Shown here piece by piece: positions 28,930-41,219 of a stretch of 64,000 bases of DNA; the stretch's first letter is position 1; each line of letters begins with the position of its first letter. Source of the stretch: Paralithodes platypus (Eukaryota > Arthropoda > Malacostraca > Decapoda > Lithodidae). The notes under the pieces were generated by a model. That model was not told where the DNA came from, made no database searches, and worked only from the letters and a program-made list of their open reading frames with translations. The translations under genes and the position numbers were made by a program. Location of the stretch: positions 1 through 64,000 of the forward strand of contig JAVRFV010002340.1 of the NCBI GenBank assembly GCA_032716605.1, in the 5' to 3' direction.

Positions 28930-30430
28930 CACCTACTTATGTTCACCTTTGTGGAGTTCGGCACTCTTGCTAGTGGCACCGAAGAGCGCACCACCCTTCG
29001 TTGTTGTTTGAGAATTGGTTCAGCAGACTATTCGAAGAGGTGGAGCGCACCCTTGTGAAGATGGGCTCGTCTGGCACTTTTTGTAGTTCAACATCGAGAG
29101 CTCTCTTGAAGCTGTCTAACGAGACACCTCTCATGTCTCTCACTCGCCGCGGGAGTTTGTTGAAGAGACGTGCTCCTCTATGTGATAACCAGCCCTCTCT
29201 CAGAGAGCCCATAGCCCCCCGATTTATGATCTAGGGGATCTCGCATTCCCAGCCTCTCCTATCATTGAATTTCATTGCTACTGGTGTATGTAGATTTGGT
29301 ACAAAACCCTCTGCGATTTTCCACGTATATATTATTAATTATCGTTCCCTTCTACGTTCCAACGAATACAGTTTGAGTGATTTTAAGCGATCCCAATAGT
29401 GTAACTGTTTTACTGAGTTTATATGTGAGGTGAAATTCCTTTGTACACTTTCTAAGTCATTAATTTCACCTAATTTGTATGGGGATGTTAATACGTTACA
29501 GAATTCTAGCCGCGGTAGCACCAGGGATTTGAAGAGTGTTATCATAGGCAATTCACCACAAGTTCTAAATGTTCGTAGACTCCAACCTGTTAGTCGTTTC
29601 GCAGCTGCAACTTTGACCTGGTTATGTTCTTTGAATCCCATGTTTTCAGACATTATCACCCAAAGGTCTTTCACATTGGCTTTACGTTCTATTATGTGAT
29701 TGGATTCTGTTATGTAACTTGTGCTCTCTTTAACGAAATCCTTATCTCCGTATCGTATTAATTGAAATTTGTCTTCATTAAATTGCATGTTATTTTCCCT
29801 GGTCCACTGGAACACCTTATTTATGTCCTCTTGCAGCCGGCCCGTGTCTTCCTGTGTCTTTACTATCATACTCAGTTTTGTGTCATCCGCAAAGGAGGAT
29901 ACTGTACTGTGTCTTGTGTTGGCATCTATGTCACTTATTAGAATGAGGAAAATAAGGGGCGCTAGTACTGTTCCTTGGGGAACTGAGCTTTTGACGTCTG
30001 AAGGCTCAGATGTTACTTGACTTACTGCTACTGATTGTTTTCGGTTCACGAGGAAGTTGTATATCCACCTTCCGATTTTACCTGTTATCCCTTTTGCTTT
30101 AAGTTTGTGTGCAATAATACCGTGATCACATTTATCAAATGCCTTAGCAAAATCGGTGTAGATGACGTCCACGTTTTTCTTTTCTTCTAGGGATTTAAGA
30201 ATTCTGTCGTAGTGTTCCAATAGTTGCGAGAGACATGATCTTCCTGCTCTGAACCCATGTTGACCAGTGTTGTGTAGTTCATATTTTTCCATAAATGTTG
30301 AGATTTTGCCTCGCAGGACTCGCTCGAAAATTTTAATGATGTGGGAAGTCAGAGCTACTGGGCGATAGTTTTTTGGTAGTGCTTTACTCCCTCCTTTATG
30401 CAAAGGGGCAATTATTGCGTTTTTCTAACT
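28930..30430 (-). pseudogene. LINE-F: CR1/jockey-group RT, 5' truncated
   Basis: The main frame (30403-29339, 354 residues) spans most of an RT: NYRPVALTSHIIKIFERVLR, QHGFRAGRSCLSQLLEHYD, VIYTDFAKAFDKCDHG (first catalytic Asp), SSVPQGTVLAPLIFL and SSFADDTKLSMI (Asp pair). The last ~80 residues are in another frame (29212-28970, GARLFNKLPRRVRDM). There is no endonuclease, so the copy is 5' truncated, as is common after incomplete reverse transcription. It abuts LINE-E at 28925 and a LINE-E tail at 30466. Confidence 0.83.
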
Positions 30431-30465
30431 ATCCAGTATTTCTCCAGTGTCTAGGCTCCTTCTCT

Positions 30466-30652
30466 ACAATATAGGGAGAGGTAAAACGTGTGAGAGGTGG
30501 AAGGATGGAGTTAAGAAGTACTGTATATGCGTGAAAGCGGTGCTGGATGGGAAGAGGGGCGTTGACTGACGGGACAGAGGTGCATGGGGGCGTTTCGTTA
30601 ATGGCCATCCTTCGGGGATCACGGAGCCCGGCAATAGATAGATAGATAGATG
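30466..30652 (+). mobile_element. LINE-E-type 3' tail fragment
   Basis: Matches 55840-56018 (GTGCATGGGGGCG..., TTCGGGGATCACGG, GGCAATAGATAG) and ends in (ATAG)n at 30634-30652. Only the 3' UTR and last codons are present. Confidence 0.75.
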
Positions 30653-30659
30653 AGATGGT

Positions 30660-31329
30660 AGAAGGGGAGTCATTCTGATTGGTCGGTCATGTTGCCCATA
30701 CGACTGTGTTCCCGGTGAGTCAGGTTGTGTGTTGACTGAGAATAGGACCATAAATAAGATCTTTTTTTTACCATATACTGTACTGTCTAGTCTGTTTATT
30801 TCCAGCTGACGGTAAATTGTCATGTTGCTGTCTTGTTTACTCGGCTATTTTGAAGTTTTTGTATCAAAACATGTTAAAAATGAAAACTTAGTATCTTTAT
30901 GATGCAGGGGGCTAGGAATCCTCCTCCTCCGGGCCCTGAGAATAGGAACTTTAAATGTTGTTTCTGTTCGGGCTCCGTCTCGTGTAGGCCACCCCCAGCA
31001 ATCATGTTATATTTTCATTATAAGTTCTGCACACCTCATCCTTCGTGTGATTTCAATGTGCGATTAATATTTGAAAATGAGGGCGGCAGCCATTTTGGAT
31101 TTTGGCCTCTGGTGAAAATTACCAGGATTTTTGGGAGGGACATTGGGACTAAATATTGGAAGGATATAGGCTAGTATCCGAGCGTACGGTCATGTTTGCA
31201 TAGGTGGTGCGCTTGCGGTTATGTACCCGTCTATTTTGACGGCTATTTTTTCTGTTATTTGCCCCCTGCTGGCAATATATATGATGATGACAATAAGTCA
31301 TGGACAATATAAAGTTTATGTAATTAAAT
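30660..31329 (+). other. No gene recognised; contains an inverted relative of 33300-33410
   Basis: A short open frame at 30899-31174 shows no domain. The segment 31150-31275 is the reverse complement of a repeat at 33300-33410 (shared CCGTCTATTTTGACG and GGCAAATAACAG-like cores), suggesting a small unclassified repeat family. Confidence 0.4.
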
Positions 31330-32075
31330 TTAAACATCGATTTTATCGTGGCCTATAGGTTTCTTATACATACATAACATTTTAAGACTAAGTGCTCCAC
31401 ACATACGTGCAGTTTCAGTCTCTTGTCCTAATGGCGGCGTTCCAGGCAACCCTGTTAAGGGCTGCTTCACTTGTAAGTTTTTAATTTGAGATCGGCACGT
31501 ATAGTCCGATCCCAGGTCTTCCTCGGTCCACCCCTTGGTGCAGCTCCCTCCACAATCACAGACCTGCATCTTTTCACCCAATTTTGTTCATCTATTCTCT
31601 CCACATGTCCATATCCCAGTCTACTTGTACGCATCTCCTCGCTAATACTCTTTTTACCTAAACGTCTCCTCAGCTCATCATTTGTTATTCTATCCTGCAG
31701 CCTGGCCCCACACATCCATCTCACCATTCTCATCTCATTACGTTCTATTCTGTTGACATCCTCTACTTTAACGGCCCATGTTTCTGAGGCATACGTCATT
31801 GAACTTCTAACACATGAGGCATACACCTTTCCCTTCAGGGGGAGAGGCATTCTTTTCATGGTCAGAATTGGCAGCAGTTCTCTGAACTTCCCCCAGCCAC
31901 ATCTAATTCTAGCGACAGTGGCAGCCTCGGCCCCACCACCGGCAGAGATAGTATCTCCTAGGTAACAAAACTTGTCCACCAGCTCCAATGACTTATTTCC
32001 AAAATTCACAGCCACAGGATCATCATTTAACACAAGCTCGCCTTTGCATACTACGCACTCATGTATTTCATTCCC
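31330..32075 (-). pseudogene. LINE-I: C-terminal fragment of an RTE-type RT
   Basis: The frame 32033-31467 (188 residues) begins downstream of the catalytic core with FCYLGDTISAGGG, passes KGKVYASCVRSSMTYASETW and ends with RMVRWMCGARLQDRITNDEL and GGPRKTWD. These blocks are the conserved C-terminal segment of RTE-like ORF2 proteins, often matched by metazoan hypothetical proteins. Another frame (31581-31330) continues the tail. Only the last third of the protein exists, so this is a 5'-truncated copy. No target duplication was identified. Confidence 0.7.
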
Positions 32076-32398
32076 ATATGTCTCTAAATGCCCGTAAAAA
32101 TGTATTACTGATCCTGGGAAAAAAAAAAATCCTCTATCGCTTACCTCGGAAGAGGCGGGTGGGTTTGTTTACATCCACCGCAAGTGTAGCCTCGGCGACT
32201 CGCGTTGGGGAAAATGAGGTTTGTGTCCCCTACTGTTGAAATACATGAGGATTTCAATACGTCCTGGAGGGGGGGGGGAGGGTTGAGGGGAGGGCTTGCC
32301 CCCCACCTCAACATACTGCCTACTACTGTATTATCACGCATCTAAACACCCTTACACAACTCTAAAATAGATAAAACAAATAACAATTTTTTTTAGTA

Positions 32399-32889
32399 AT
32401 AAACCCTCTCACCACGGAAGGGCTCTTGAACGCCCATAAAAAAGCATATAACAGGTACCCGGAAGGGCTCTTGAACGCCCAGTGGTTGAAAGCCTGTGAG
32501 CTTCGTGTGCGAGGCGTTGGTCTGACGCATGTAAACAACAGCCGGCTGGACCGACGCCCCGCATCTCCGGCCACAAGAAGGAGAGCGTCGCTTGTTCATG
32601 TGTGCCTGTATGTTGTTGTTAAGTATCGAAAAGTAGTGTAAAGTGGCTGTTTTGGCCATAAAGTTATCTCAAATGAAATCATCATCACAACTCGACCAGT
32701 TGACTTAGAGATCTCTACTTAATGCCATTCTACAGGTAAATAACACAGCTACGCTTGGGGATGCGCGGGAATGCGGGAAGCAGTCAGATTAACAAATATA
32801 CGGTAGCCTAGCCTAGACGTTTTTCGGCCAAAACACCAGGGTTTCGAGGAATATATATATAATACATAGCCGGGGCTGGAGGGTTTTAA
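32399..32889 (+). mobile_element. TTAA-type miniature element P2, copy a
   Basis: It begins TAATAAACCCTC and ends GAGGGTTTTAAT (mutated TTAA ends). The internal sequence, including GGAAGGGCTCTTGAACGCCC twice and GTAAACAACAGCCGGCTGG, matches P2 copy b at 54500-55621. Non-coding. Confidence 0.75.
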
Positions 32890-33537
32890 TTACATAAATT
32901 TTATATTGACCTAAGTCATTTGGGGAAGGGGGGGGGGGGGAGGGCCCTCAATCTATTATTGTATCCCACGGCAGTCAAAATAGACAAGAACATGATCGCC
33001 AGCATGCGAGTAGTGTAAAAAAGACGGGCAGTATGCCCGAATACTATATCCTTGCCCTAAATATTTTACAAAAGGTCCATAGAAATCAAATTAGGCTAGT
33101 CGTCAAACAGAGAATGGTCACGGAATGAGGTTCTGGACCTAACTAGGCTAGTTATTGTAAAAAACGTAGGCGAGAATGTAGTTACCGGGTGTACCGCCCA
33201 CCTTGTTTACACTATGCGGATGCCTTTGGATATAAAAATACATTAGCCTAATAGCCTAACCAAACAACCTAACCTAACCTAACCTAGTATTCATGCAGTA
33301 ATGACAGGGGGCAGATAGCAGAAAAAATAGCGTCGAAATAGACGGGAACGTAAGTGCGAGCGCACAACATGACAACGACAACCGTACACCCGGAAACTAC
33401 ATCCTTCCCAAAACGCACGATCGCACCAACTAGTTGAGTACCGGGTACTCCTGCTATAGAACAGCACTATATCAAAGACAAAGTAAAAACAAAAATAAAT
33501 GCTAAAACTCTTGGCTATCACACAGTAAAATATTGCC
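32890..33537 (+). other. Non-coding region with a short telomere-like array
   Basis: CCTAACCTAACCTAACCTA at about 33269-33288 corresponds to the arthropod telomere unit TTAGG. Segments around 32985-33055 and 33300-33410 belong to a small repeat family seen inverted at 31150-31275. No gene. Confidence 0.6.
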
Positions 33538-33762
33538 TTAACCCCTTCTGTACCGGCGACGTCTTTTTTATTTTATTATAGCTAGCCTACATCTAGACGA
33601 TTTTATGAAGCTTAGGAAGGATATATGGTAGCTAAAAAGATTGATTGAGATAGTCTGTAGCCTTTGAATGAGTAAACGTCCTTCATAAGCTGTACAAAAT
33701 CGTCTAATAGTTACCAGAATAGAATTAAAAGTACCGTACATCACCGGTACAGAAGGGGTTAA
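33538..33762 (+). mobile_element. TTAA MITE P1, copy b
   Basis: 225 bp with perfect TTAA at both ends and terminal inverted repeats TTAACCCCTTCTGTACCGG (left) mirrored at the right (CCGGTACAGAAGGGGTTAA). Related copies: 54224-54434, 54431-56174 (interrupted) and 57055-57271. Confidence 0.88.
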
Positions 33763-33892
33763 AGAACTTAAAGGAAGTTATGGAATGAGTACCGGTAGTG
33801 TTACCGGGCGTACGACGTGTAAACATGCGAGTTCAGAATTGATGTCAAACAGTGGGGGCGGGGGTGCCGCTCCCACTCATAATACTAGGATA

Positions 33893-34209
33893 CAGGGTGT
33901 CAAACGACGCTGTTTTTTTGAGTGATAACGCAAATGAACTTTTTGTATAATGATAACAGAAACTCCCCCCCCCCAAAAAAAAAGGGTAGGCTAGGCTAAA
34001 TTGACACAATTTTGGTATCCATATTTTCCATCATGATTGTTTTTGTATTGCAGGAAATACTGTTTTAGACACCTAAATTCTCAAAAAAAAAAATCTGGGG
34101 GGCATGCCCCCGGACCCCCCTAGAGCTCGCGCCTTCGCCGCGCTATAATGATAACAAAATAATAAACCATAATGATAACACAATTCATATTTTGTGGATT
34201 GACACCCTG
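33893..34209 (+). mobile_element. hAT-type miniature element with 8-bp target duplication
   Basis: 317 bp with ends CAGGGTGTCAA and TTGACACCCTG. The flanks are an exact 8-bp duplication, CTAGGATA (33885-33892 and 34210-34217). An 8-bp duplication and CAGGG ends indicate the hAT superfamily. It contains a GC-rich core (GGGGGCATGCCCCCGGAC) and repeats of ATAATGATAAC. Confidence 0.88.
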
Positions 34210-34348
34210 CTAGGATAGGTTAGGTAAGGTTATTAGGTTTAAGGTTAAGCTAATGGGAAGATCCTGTGTAGCGGGAGGTACTGTTTTTCAGATGCCTATT
34301 TAGCCTACTAGGCCTATATGAATCATAAAGTTTGAACAATATATTTAA

Positions 34349-34387
34349 CCTAGCCTAGCCTAGCCTAACCTAACCTAACCTAACCTA
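34349..34387 (+). repeat. Interstitial telomere-like (CCTAG/CCTAA)n array
   Basis: CCTAGCCTAGCCTAGCC followed by four CCTAA units; the latter are the complement of the arthropod TTAGG telomere repeat. The rest of 34210-34959 holds no recognisable gene. Confidence 0.75.
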
Positions 34388-34959
34388 GTATATTAGTGGA
34401 CTAGGCTATTTATGAATGTAAAATGTAAAAATGTATTGTAACATTAGCCTAGGCCTACCAAATTATTGAGATAAATACAGGTCTACCCGCTCCACAGGAT
34501 TATACCGGCTAATGTCCTTTCAGAGGGGTATAGTAAACACTAGGATATACCCGGTCAGAGGTAAGTGATACGCCCGATAACACAACTCTTGCCGAAGTTA
34601 GGCTAGGCTACTTACAAATCAAGTGAACCTAAAACAAAACAAAAACAAAAAATTACATAGGGCCACCTAGCCTAGGTAGTATAAACTTAGGTTTAACCAT
34701 AGAAACAGACTGATAACAAAACTCATTTTACCCATAGAACATACCCTCCACGGTCCACCATTACGTAGATATAGCGGACTTGAAAGTTTTTTTTTAAAGT
34801 TTTAACCACCATTTTGTCGATTACATTGTTGCCAATTTATTGTGTATTGCGCCCAGTTGCAAGTCAAACGAAGTTGACTTGAGCTCAACAATAAGGTTGA
34901 CAAAAATATTCCTTTCTATTTCTGTAAAGGAATTTCATTCTAAAAAAAAAGTACAAATT

Positions 34960-35194
34960 TTAACCCTCTCCGACATATGACGCAATGTTGAGCCTATTAG
35001 GGATACTTTAAAGCCTTTGTTACCAGCAGGGGTATTTAGAAACCTTTAGTTTAGTTACTTCAACCTCTGCAGTTGTCTTTGAGTTAGCTGTGGGCAGAAA
35101 ACTAATTTTAGAGAGGTAATTACAAGAGTGAGAGAACTCTATTTCTTATCGCTAATCTGGCAACCTCTGCGTCATATGTGCGTGAAAGGGTTAA
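34960..35194 (+). mobile_element. TTAA MITE PB2
   Basis: 235 bp with TTAA at both ends; left terminus TTAACCCTCTCCGACATATG, right terminus an imperfect inverted copy with TGCGTCATATG. It shares the CGACATATGACGC end motif with PB1 (13991, 48943). Confidence 0.85.
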
Positions 35195-35239
35195 TAGCGT
35201 ATATTTGTCGGTTCACAGCAGAAATATTTCCATTTTGGG

Positions 35240-37200
35240 CAAGTGGAGAGGGATGGATAATCTTAAACCGGAGGCCTCTACATAAGCGGTACACCAACAT
35301 CAACGGTGCTTCCTTGTATGTCTGTCATGACTCCATCCATATACATATTGAGAAACATGGGGACATCATTCACCTTTGTTTTAACTCAACATTCAGATTT
35401 AAATCTTGCTCTGTTCATTCTCCCCACACACTGCCACCTTTTCACCCTCATACATGCTCTGCACCACTTTCAGCAACTTGCCAACTACTCCGTATATTCT
35501 TAGTACTTTCCACAAACCTTCTCTATCAACTCTGTCATAAGCTTTCTCCAGGTCCATAGAGATGGTATACAACTTCTGTCCCTTCTCCAGATATCTCTCA
35601 ACAATAGATCTCAGGGAGATAATCTGGTCTACACTCTCTACCCTTCCTAAACCCGCCCTGCTCCTCACATACCCTTTCCTCCGCTATCTCTCTCACTCTC
35701 TCCATCACTACCCTACTGTACATCTTCTTTAATATTCTTAGAAGACATATACCCCAGTGTTTACCAGACACTCCTCTCTCCCCTTTACCCATATACAGGG
35801 GGATTATTATGTCTGATTTCCAGTCTTCGGGCACACTTCCCTTCTCCCATGCTAGTCTACACACTTTCCTTACTCATTCGATCACTATCTCACCACCATA
35901 CCTCAGCATCTCCCCAAATACTCCATCTGTCCCTGATGCTTTCTCCATCTTCTTTTTCAAAGCCTCACACAATGCTGACCTCCTGATCCCCAGCTCCTCT
36001 TCTTCTCCCTCCCGTACCCCATCCAACTGTTTGCCAGCATTTCATTGCTTATACATTCAACAATGCAGTAAAGTGCTCCCTCTATATATAAATTATCTCT
36101 TGCTTCTCCACTAGCACTCGCCCAGTCTTATCTTTAACACCCTAATTGCTACTTCCTTGGTCACCCTTCCTAACTTTATTGACCTTTTTCCAAAAAAAAA
36201 AATTTCACTTCCACTTTTCACTTAATTCCTTACAAATTCCTCATCTACTCTTATCTCATTTTCTCCATATACCTTTCAATTTTCTGTCTCTCCAAATCTT
36301 CATTCCACTCACATGAATGCCGTTTTCTTCTCTTCAACTGCTTGTTTTTATCTCCTCAGTCCACCATGCTGTTCCTTTAACTCCTCCCCCCCTTCTCCTA
36401 ACACCACATACCTCCTGACATGCTTCACAAATCTCTTCCTTAGACACTTTGCTCACCTCTTACACTTCCACTCCCTCCATTCAATGGAAGTCAAGCCTAC
36501 CTAGTCATCTTCTACTTTCTTGAACTCTTCCTCAAATTGATTTTCTTGTAACCTTTCCACCCTCGTCACCACCCCACCTCCCTACTTTAGCTCTCTTTAC
36601 CCACTTCTTCTGTACCTCAACCATAGCTACTACTCCATAATAGTCAGACAACCCCCCCCAATACCCCTATATACCCGAGCATCTAGCACTGATTTCCTCA
36701 CTTATTCATCCACACAGAGTCAATCAAAGCCTTTCATTCCACCGTCTCTCTCTCCCTCCTCCACTCCACTCTCCATGTGTACCTGTGTATCATTCTGAGT
36801 CGGAAGAAGGTGTTGGCTATCCACAGCCTCCTCCCCACACATTCGTCCACAAGTGCATTGTCATTCCCATCCACCTCTGACTGTACACCCATACCACCCC
36901 ATTAATTTACTATCACCCACCTTCCCATTCATATCACCAATCAGAAATATTCTTTCTATTATACCAAAATTATCCAGGCACGCCTCAACATTTACCCCAA
37001 ACCCCTCTTTCACTTTGTCTGCGTTATCCCTTTTTGGAGAATACATACACTCAACTACCCTCTTTCATTCTTACCCACACAATCCTTGCACCCACAGAAC
37101 CATATACTCCCTTACATGCTCCTTCAACTTATTACTTATAAACACACACACACACACATGTACCTTTTTTTGCACTCTCATTCTTATGCACTCATAGATC
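35240..37200 (-). pseudogene. LINE-J: degenerate RTE-like ORF2
   Basis: Minus-strand fragments in order: an endonuclease piece (37046-36861, IERIFLIGDMNGKVGDS, where GDMN corresponds to GDFN/GDLN), a long decayed linker (36800-35900), and RT pieces 35864-35598 (GSVPEDWKSDIIIPLYMGKGER) and 35668-35399 (YTISMDLEKAYDRVDREGLW with the first catalytic Asp). The YADD region is not seen; the element ends near 35240 beside PB2. Many frame changes. The role, before decay, was LINE retrotransposition. Confidence 0.65.
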
Positions 37201-37427
37201 CCCACAGGAAAAGGAAGGGGAGAGGAGAGACCAGGGAGTGTTGTGAGACGCGCTTGGGTTGGGTTGTGGAAGTTGCCAGCCGCCCAAGCGAATTGCCAAC
37301 TGGGCAGTTTATGCATCGCTCAGTGAAGTTGACTCACCATTCCCGTTCATCTCTCTGACGGACTCTCGGTCGATTCGGCTTAAGCTTGTTCCTCTCTGTT
37401 CGGAGCTTTCGCTTCCCAGAAAGTGAA

Positions 37428-37428
<1 letters not shown>

Positions 37429-37462
<34 letters not shown>
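37429..37462 (+). repeat. (TAA)n microsatellite at the 3' end of LINE-G
   Basis: An uninterrupted TAA array adjoining TACTTTATTTCAGACTCACAC. The same junction occurs at 42312-42350 and 56195-56235, so the array is the simple-repeat tail of LINE-G. Confidence 0.85.
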
Positions 37463-37463
<1 letters not shown>

Positions 37464-40430
37464 TATTTCAGACTCACACAGTACAGAGGGGACCATACTG
37501 GGGTCCATATATACCTTACAGTAACATAAATATATATAAATATATATAAGCTACTGTACATAGGCTACATAAAATAAAAAGAAATTAAATAATACCCAGC
37601 TTGCTATCATGTAGTTCACAGCACTGCCTCAACCAAAAACAGTGGTCATCAAACTACTGTGTTACCAAAACCACTGTCCTAATTGTGTACAGTACCATGC
37701 CTCACATCATTTAGCTTCCGGTACAGTATGTTGCTACAGTACAGTATAGGAATATCGGTACTGTACTGCACTATGAGGATCAGTACCGGTATGCTAATTC
37801 TGTAGAGTAGCAGACCTGAAATCATTACTTAAGGTTAAATATAGAGCAACTTCCTCCAGTGTGCCTGGATCCTGGAGGTGTACACTATGCTTGGAGTTTG
37901 TAGCATTTTAATGATCCTGTTCTCAGAAGTGTTAAGGCGCTGAATGAATTTATATGTTAGCTTTCTAATGAGTGATTTGTAACAGTGTAAGTTCATATAG
38001 GCACATAGCGTACTTGTACTCTCATATTTTGAGAGCCCCAGAAACATTTTCATGATATTGTGATATGAGATACTTAGTCTATTCACTGTAATTTTCTTAT
38101 AGTTCCACCATAGTTGTGCTGTATACATTGGTGAGCAGTAGGAGTTGAACAATGTTATTTTGTATCCCATGTGCACATATGAAATTTTCTTAATATTGAA
38201 TTTCCCTGCATGTAAAGTTGCCTTCGCTGACGACCCATATCCTCATCATCTGAGCGACCACATGAAATATAGTGTCCTAGATACTTTACTTTACTTACTT
38301 CTTCTATAATTTCTTCATACAAATGGAATTTAGGTAGCTTTGATTTCAATAGAAGGTTAGATTTAAATATTATGATATTGCTCTTTATAGGATTAAATTT
38401 GACTGAATGTTCGATTCCAAATTTTTCACATACTCTTAATAATTTATCCAGTCCTGCTCCAGAGGGCGCGATTAAGGCTAGGTCATCAGCATACATGAGA
38501 TGATTTACAATGGTGCTGCCAATACAGCACCCAGTGCGAGTCTTGTTCAGCTCCAGACTAAGATCATCCATGTAGACGTTGAAAAGATACGGAGACAATA
38601 TCCCCCCCTGCCTAACACCATTGGTTACGGCGAAAGAGCCTGACAGGATGTTGCCCCATCTTACACACATTTTTTGATTAGCATACCAGAAAATAAGTAT
38701 CCTAACAATATAGCTAGGCACTCCCCTGTTAACTAATTTTTCAAATAAGGTTTTGTGACACACCCTATCAAAAGCCTTACTTGCATCAAGAAAACAAGAG
38801 AAAATTTAGCTATTTAGTTTGTTGTATGTATCAATCACTTCTTTCAGCACATATATGCATTGGTCTGTGCCGTGATTTTTCTTAAAGCCAAACTGATTGC
38901 TGCTGGTGACAATATATGCAGACATTCTTTCTAGCATTATCATTTCAACTACCTTACTCACCACACTAGCAAGTGCTACTGGGCGGTAGTTGTCTTTTGC
39001 TGTAATTTTACCTGATTTATCTTTAATGACAGGAACAAGTATTACGGATATCATAGACTCCGGCAGGACACCATGCGTAAATAGACTGGTGATGCAAGAA
39101 CTAAGTTTATCTATTAACAACTTATCTGCATATTTAAGATGTTCTGCATATATACCATCCAGCCCACAAGCTTTATTTAGGTTAAGTTTTCTTATGGCAT
39201 TCTCAAGATCACTTTCAGTCACTTTAATGTCTTCATAATTACTATCTTTCACATATTGAATTGCACCATTAGTAGACCTTTGGTTTACACTGTTAAGTAG
39301 TTCCTTAAAATGAGTTTTCCATAAGTCAGCAATGTTCTCTTCACCCGTAACCCCCTCAACACTGACAGGTAATGGTGTGTTACAATTTTGCATGGATCTG
39401 ATGTCCTTCCAAAAACAGTTAGTATCCTTTTCTGCCAGACTCTTTGCAAGGGCTTCCTTCCTTAATTGGTTTTCATTTTGCTTAATAAATCTAATGGCAT
39501 ATTTGGTCCTAGCCTTTGCTCTTTTGTGAAGTTCAAATATAGGCCCCTGTCTAGGCTGACCTACTTCAAGCCAATGAGACCTAGCATCTCTGGAGGCCTG
39601 ATACAGGTCAGCCACATAGTCTTGCCAACCTGGCTTATTGAATGAGGACTTATATTTACGGCTATTAAAAATACTTTCCCCGCTTTTGATAAAGAATCTA
39701 TTATACTATTGTAAAATTTAATAATGTCCTTTCTGTGTTGTGCATCACTACATTTTGGATCCCTGCATTGTGCTACACCATTACCATCATATTGCACCCT
39801 ATTTAATAAGTCCTTGGTTTTATCACAGTACATTTGGCACTCTTCATTTGAGATTACATTCCATGGAACTTTTGCCTTGATGCTATTGCTATTTTCTGTT
39901 ATTTCCGGTGCTTTATTAATTTGGATTGTTAATTCTATAGGTACGTGGTCGTCATCCGTAATGTCGTATCTTATGGCCATTTCTGAGATAGAGTCATGAA
40001 AGTCAGAGCTAGAGATTGCATGATCAAGCCACGACCTGGTCTCCCATGCTTCACTAACATATGTATAGCTATTTTCTGGAAGCAGGTTTTTGGAGGACAA
40101 AATTAAACCTTGCTCCTCACAAAACCTTAACATATGTTTAGCAAACATGGAACCACCCAACTCGTGAGGGGTAGCATTCCAATCACCTACCACTGAGTAA
40201 CACGTTATCTATAATTCAGAAATTAGGCCACCAAGCTCCCCTAACTTTTCCAAATAAAGTTCTTCATTTTCTGCACACTGATACGGTAAGTAAACACAAA
40301 ATATTGCAAATTTTCTGTGTCCCACTTCCAGCTGTATTCCCGCACACCAGCTTAAATTTGTCTCAATGGTTTTAATTACACTATCTAGGCACGATCTCCA
40401 CATTATTGCAACTCCCCCTGGGGGGTGACC
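37440..40430 (-). mobile_element. LINE-G, long copy
   Basis: About 3 kb from part of the endonuclease to a (TTA)n tail. Its 3' ~95 bases recur at 42312-42400 and 56230-56265, and 37735-38190 recurs at 49600-50585. The clade was not assigned; the RT motifs (GVRQGGILSPYLFN, LMYADDLALIAPS) differ from the CR1 and RTE elements nearby. Confidence 0.8.
37835..40403 (-). pseudogene. LINE-G ORF2: endonuclease and reverse transcriptase, frame-shifted
   Basis: Frames in order: 40403-40209 and 40193-39561 encode an endonuclease part (MVGDWNATPHELGG, a GDWN form of GDFN, and DDDHVPIELTI as the S-D-H region). 39615-38806 encodes the pre-RT and first RT blocks (GLDGIYAEHLKY, NYRPVALASVVSKVVE, SSNQFGFKKNHGTDQCIYVL). 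38763-38155 holds GVRQGGILSPYLFNVYMDD and LMYADDLALIAPS (catalytic Asp pair), and 38176-37835 the C-terminus. The first catalytic Asp region near 38780 lies across a break. The product would nick DNA and prime reverse transcription; this copy is inactive. Confidence 0.8.
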
Positions 40431-40710
40431 TGTGTAAAGTCAGTGAAAGTAGGCTAGCCTAAACAGACCTCGGATGCGGAAATACCCTGAGCCGAACAGG
40501 CCAAGTCGGATATCTCTATTGGTCTAACTGGTAAGGTGTCTGCCTCACACCCAAGGGTCGAGAGTTCGTTCCCCCACCAGGGCATGTTTTTGGGAGGCTA
40601 TTTCCGCATTTAACGAAGTTTAGGTGTGTTGGTAAAATTGTTCAGATGGTTGAGAGTAAGATCGGAGCTCTATTAATCATCTTTCGGGTATGGTGTAAAA
40701 ACCGATCCCC
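40420..40710 (+). mobile_element. tRNA-related SINE S2, copy a
   Basis: It shares with 57640-57930 a ~290-bp sequence whose centre looks like a tRNA: GGTCTAACTGGTAAGGTGTC (A-box region), a CCTCACACC anticodon-like loop and GGTCGAGAGTTCGTTCCCCC (degenerate B box). Downstream both have GAGGCTATTTC.GCAT and GTGTTGGTAAAATTGT. A SINE rather than a tRNA gene because of the long shared flanks. Confidence 0.7.
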
Positions 40711-41219
40711 ACACTCAAGCATACAAACTCATTCCACACTCCTATTCTTTCACACATGTACCCTTACATTTGGTCTGTCATTGTGCATACATCCAGTCTG
40801 GCATTCGCTAGTACTCTCAGAACCTCTCTCTCTCTTTTGTGCCATCATTCACGCCTCTTACATCCCAGGTCGCTAGCCAAAAACAGTCCTTGTCCAGTCA
40901 ATGGTCGTCAACAGTTAGTTCCATCTTTCTTTGGTTTATTTTACATTCAGTTTCAACCCCTTTGTTTATTAATGCTGACTTAGTTGGTTTGAACATGTGG
41001 AGAGAATGGATGATCAGAACTGAAGAAATGCCGGACTGTGAACGTGGGGGGAGCTGTCCGCAGGCATGGATCTATAGAATGACGTCTTGTCCGATCTGAA
41101 AATAAAGAACTTGACAACAGAGGTAGCTAGCCCTTGACAGGGCCGCCAGGAAAGCCGCCATTTAGGACGCGAGACTGTAACCACATTCTCTGAGGACAAA
41201 ACGGTCATTAAGCTTGTAT

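Noticed and set aside
30899..31174. 91-residue frame with several Cys as a host exon
   Set aside because: No known motif, no splice-site support and no second copy; nothing beyond an open frame.
32393..32659. 88-residue frames around 32400-32650 and 55200-55415
   Set aside because: Both lie in non-coding P2 elements and are similar only because the element is repeated.
33265..34390. A chromosome end
   Set aside because: The TTAGG arrays are only a few units long and are followed by tens of kilobases of sequence.
40520..40590. tRNA gene
   Set aside because: The cloverleaf-like part is shared with 57730-57800 together with long flanks, so it is a tRNA-derived SINE; pairing of stems is poor.
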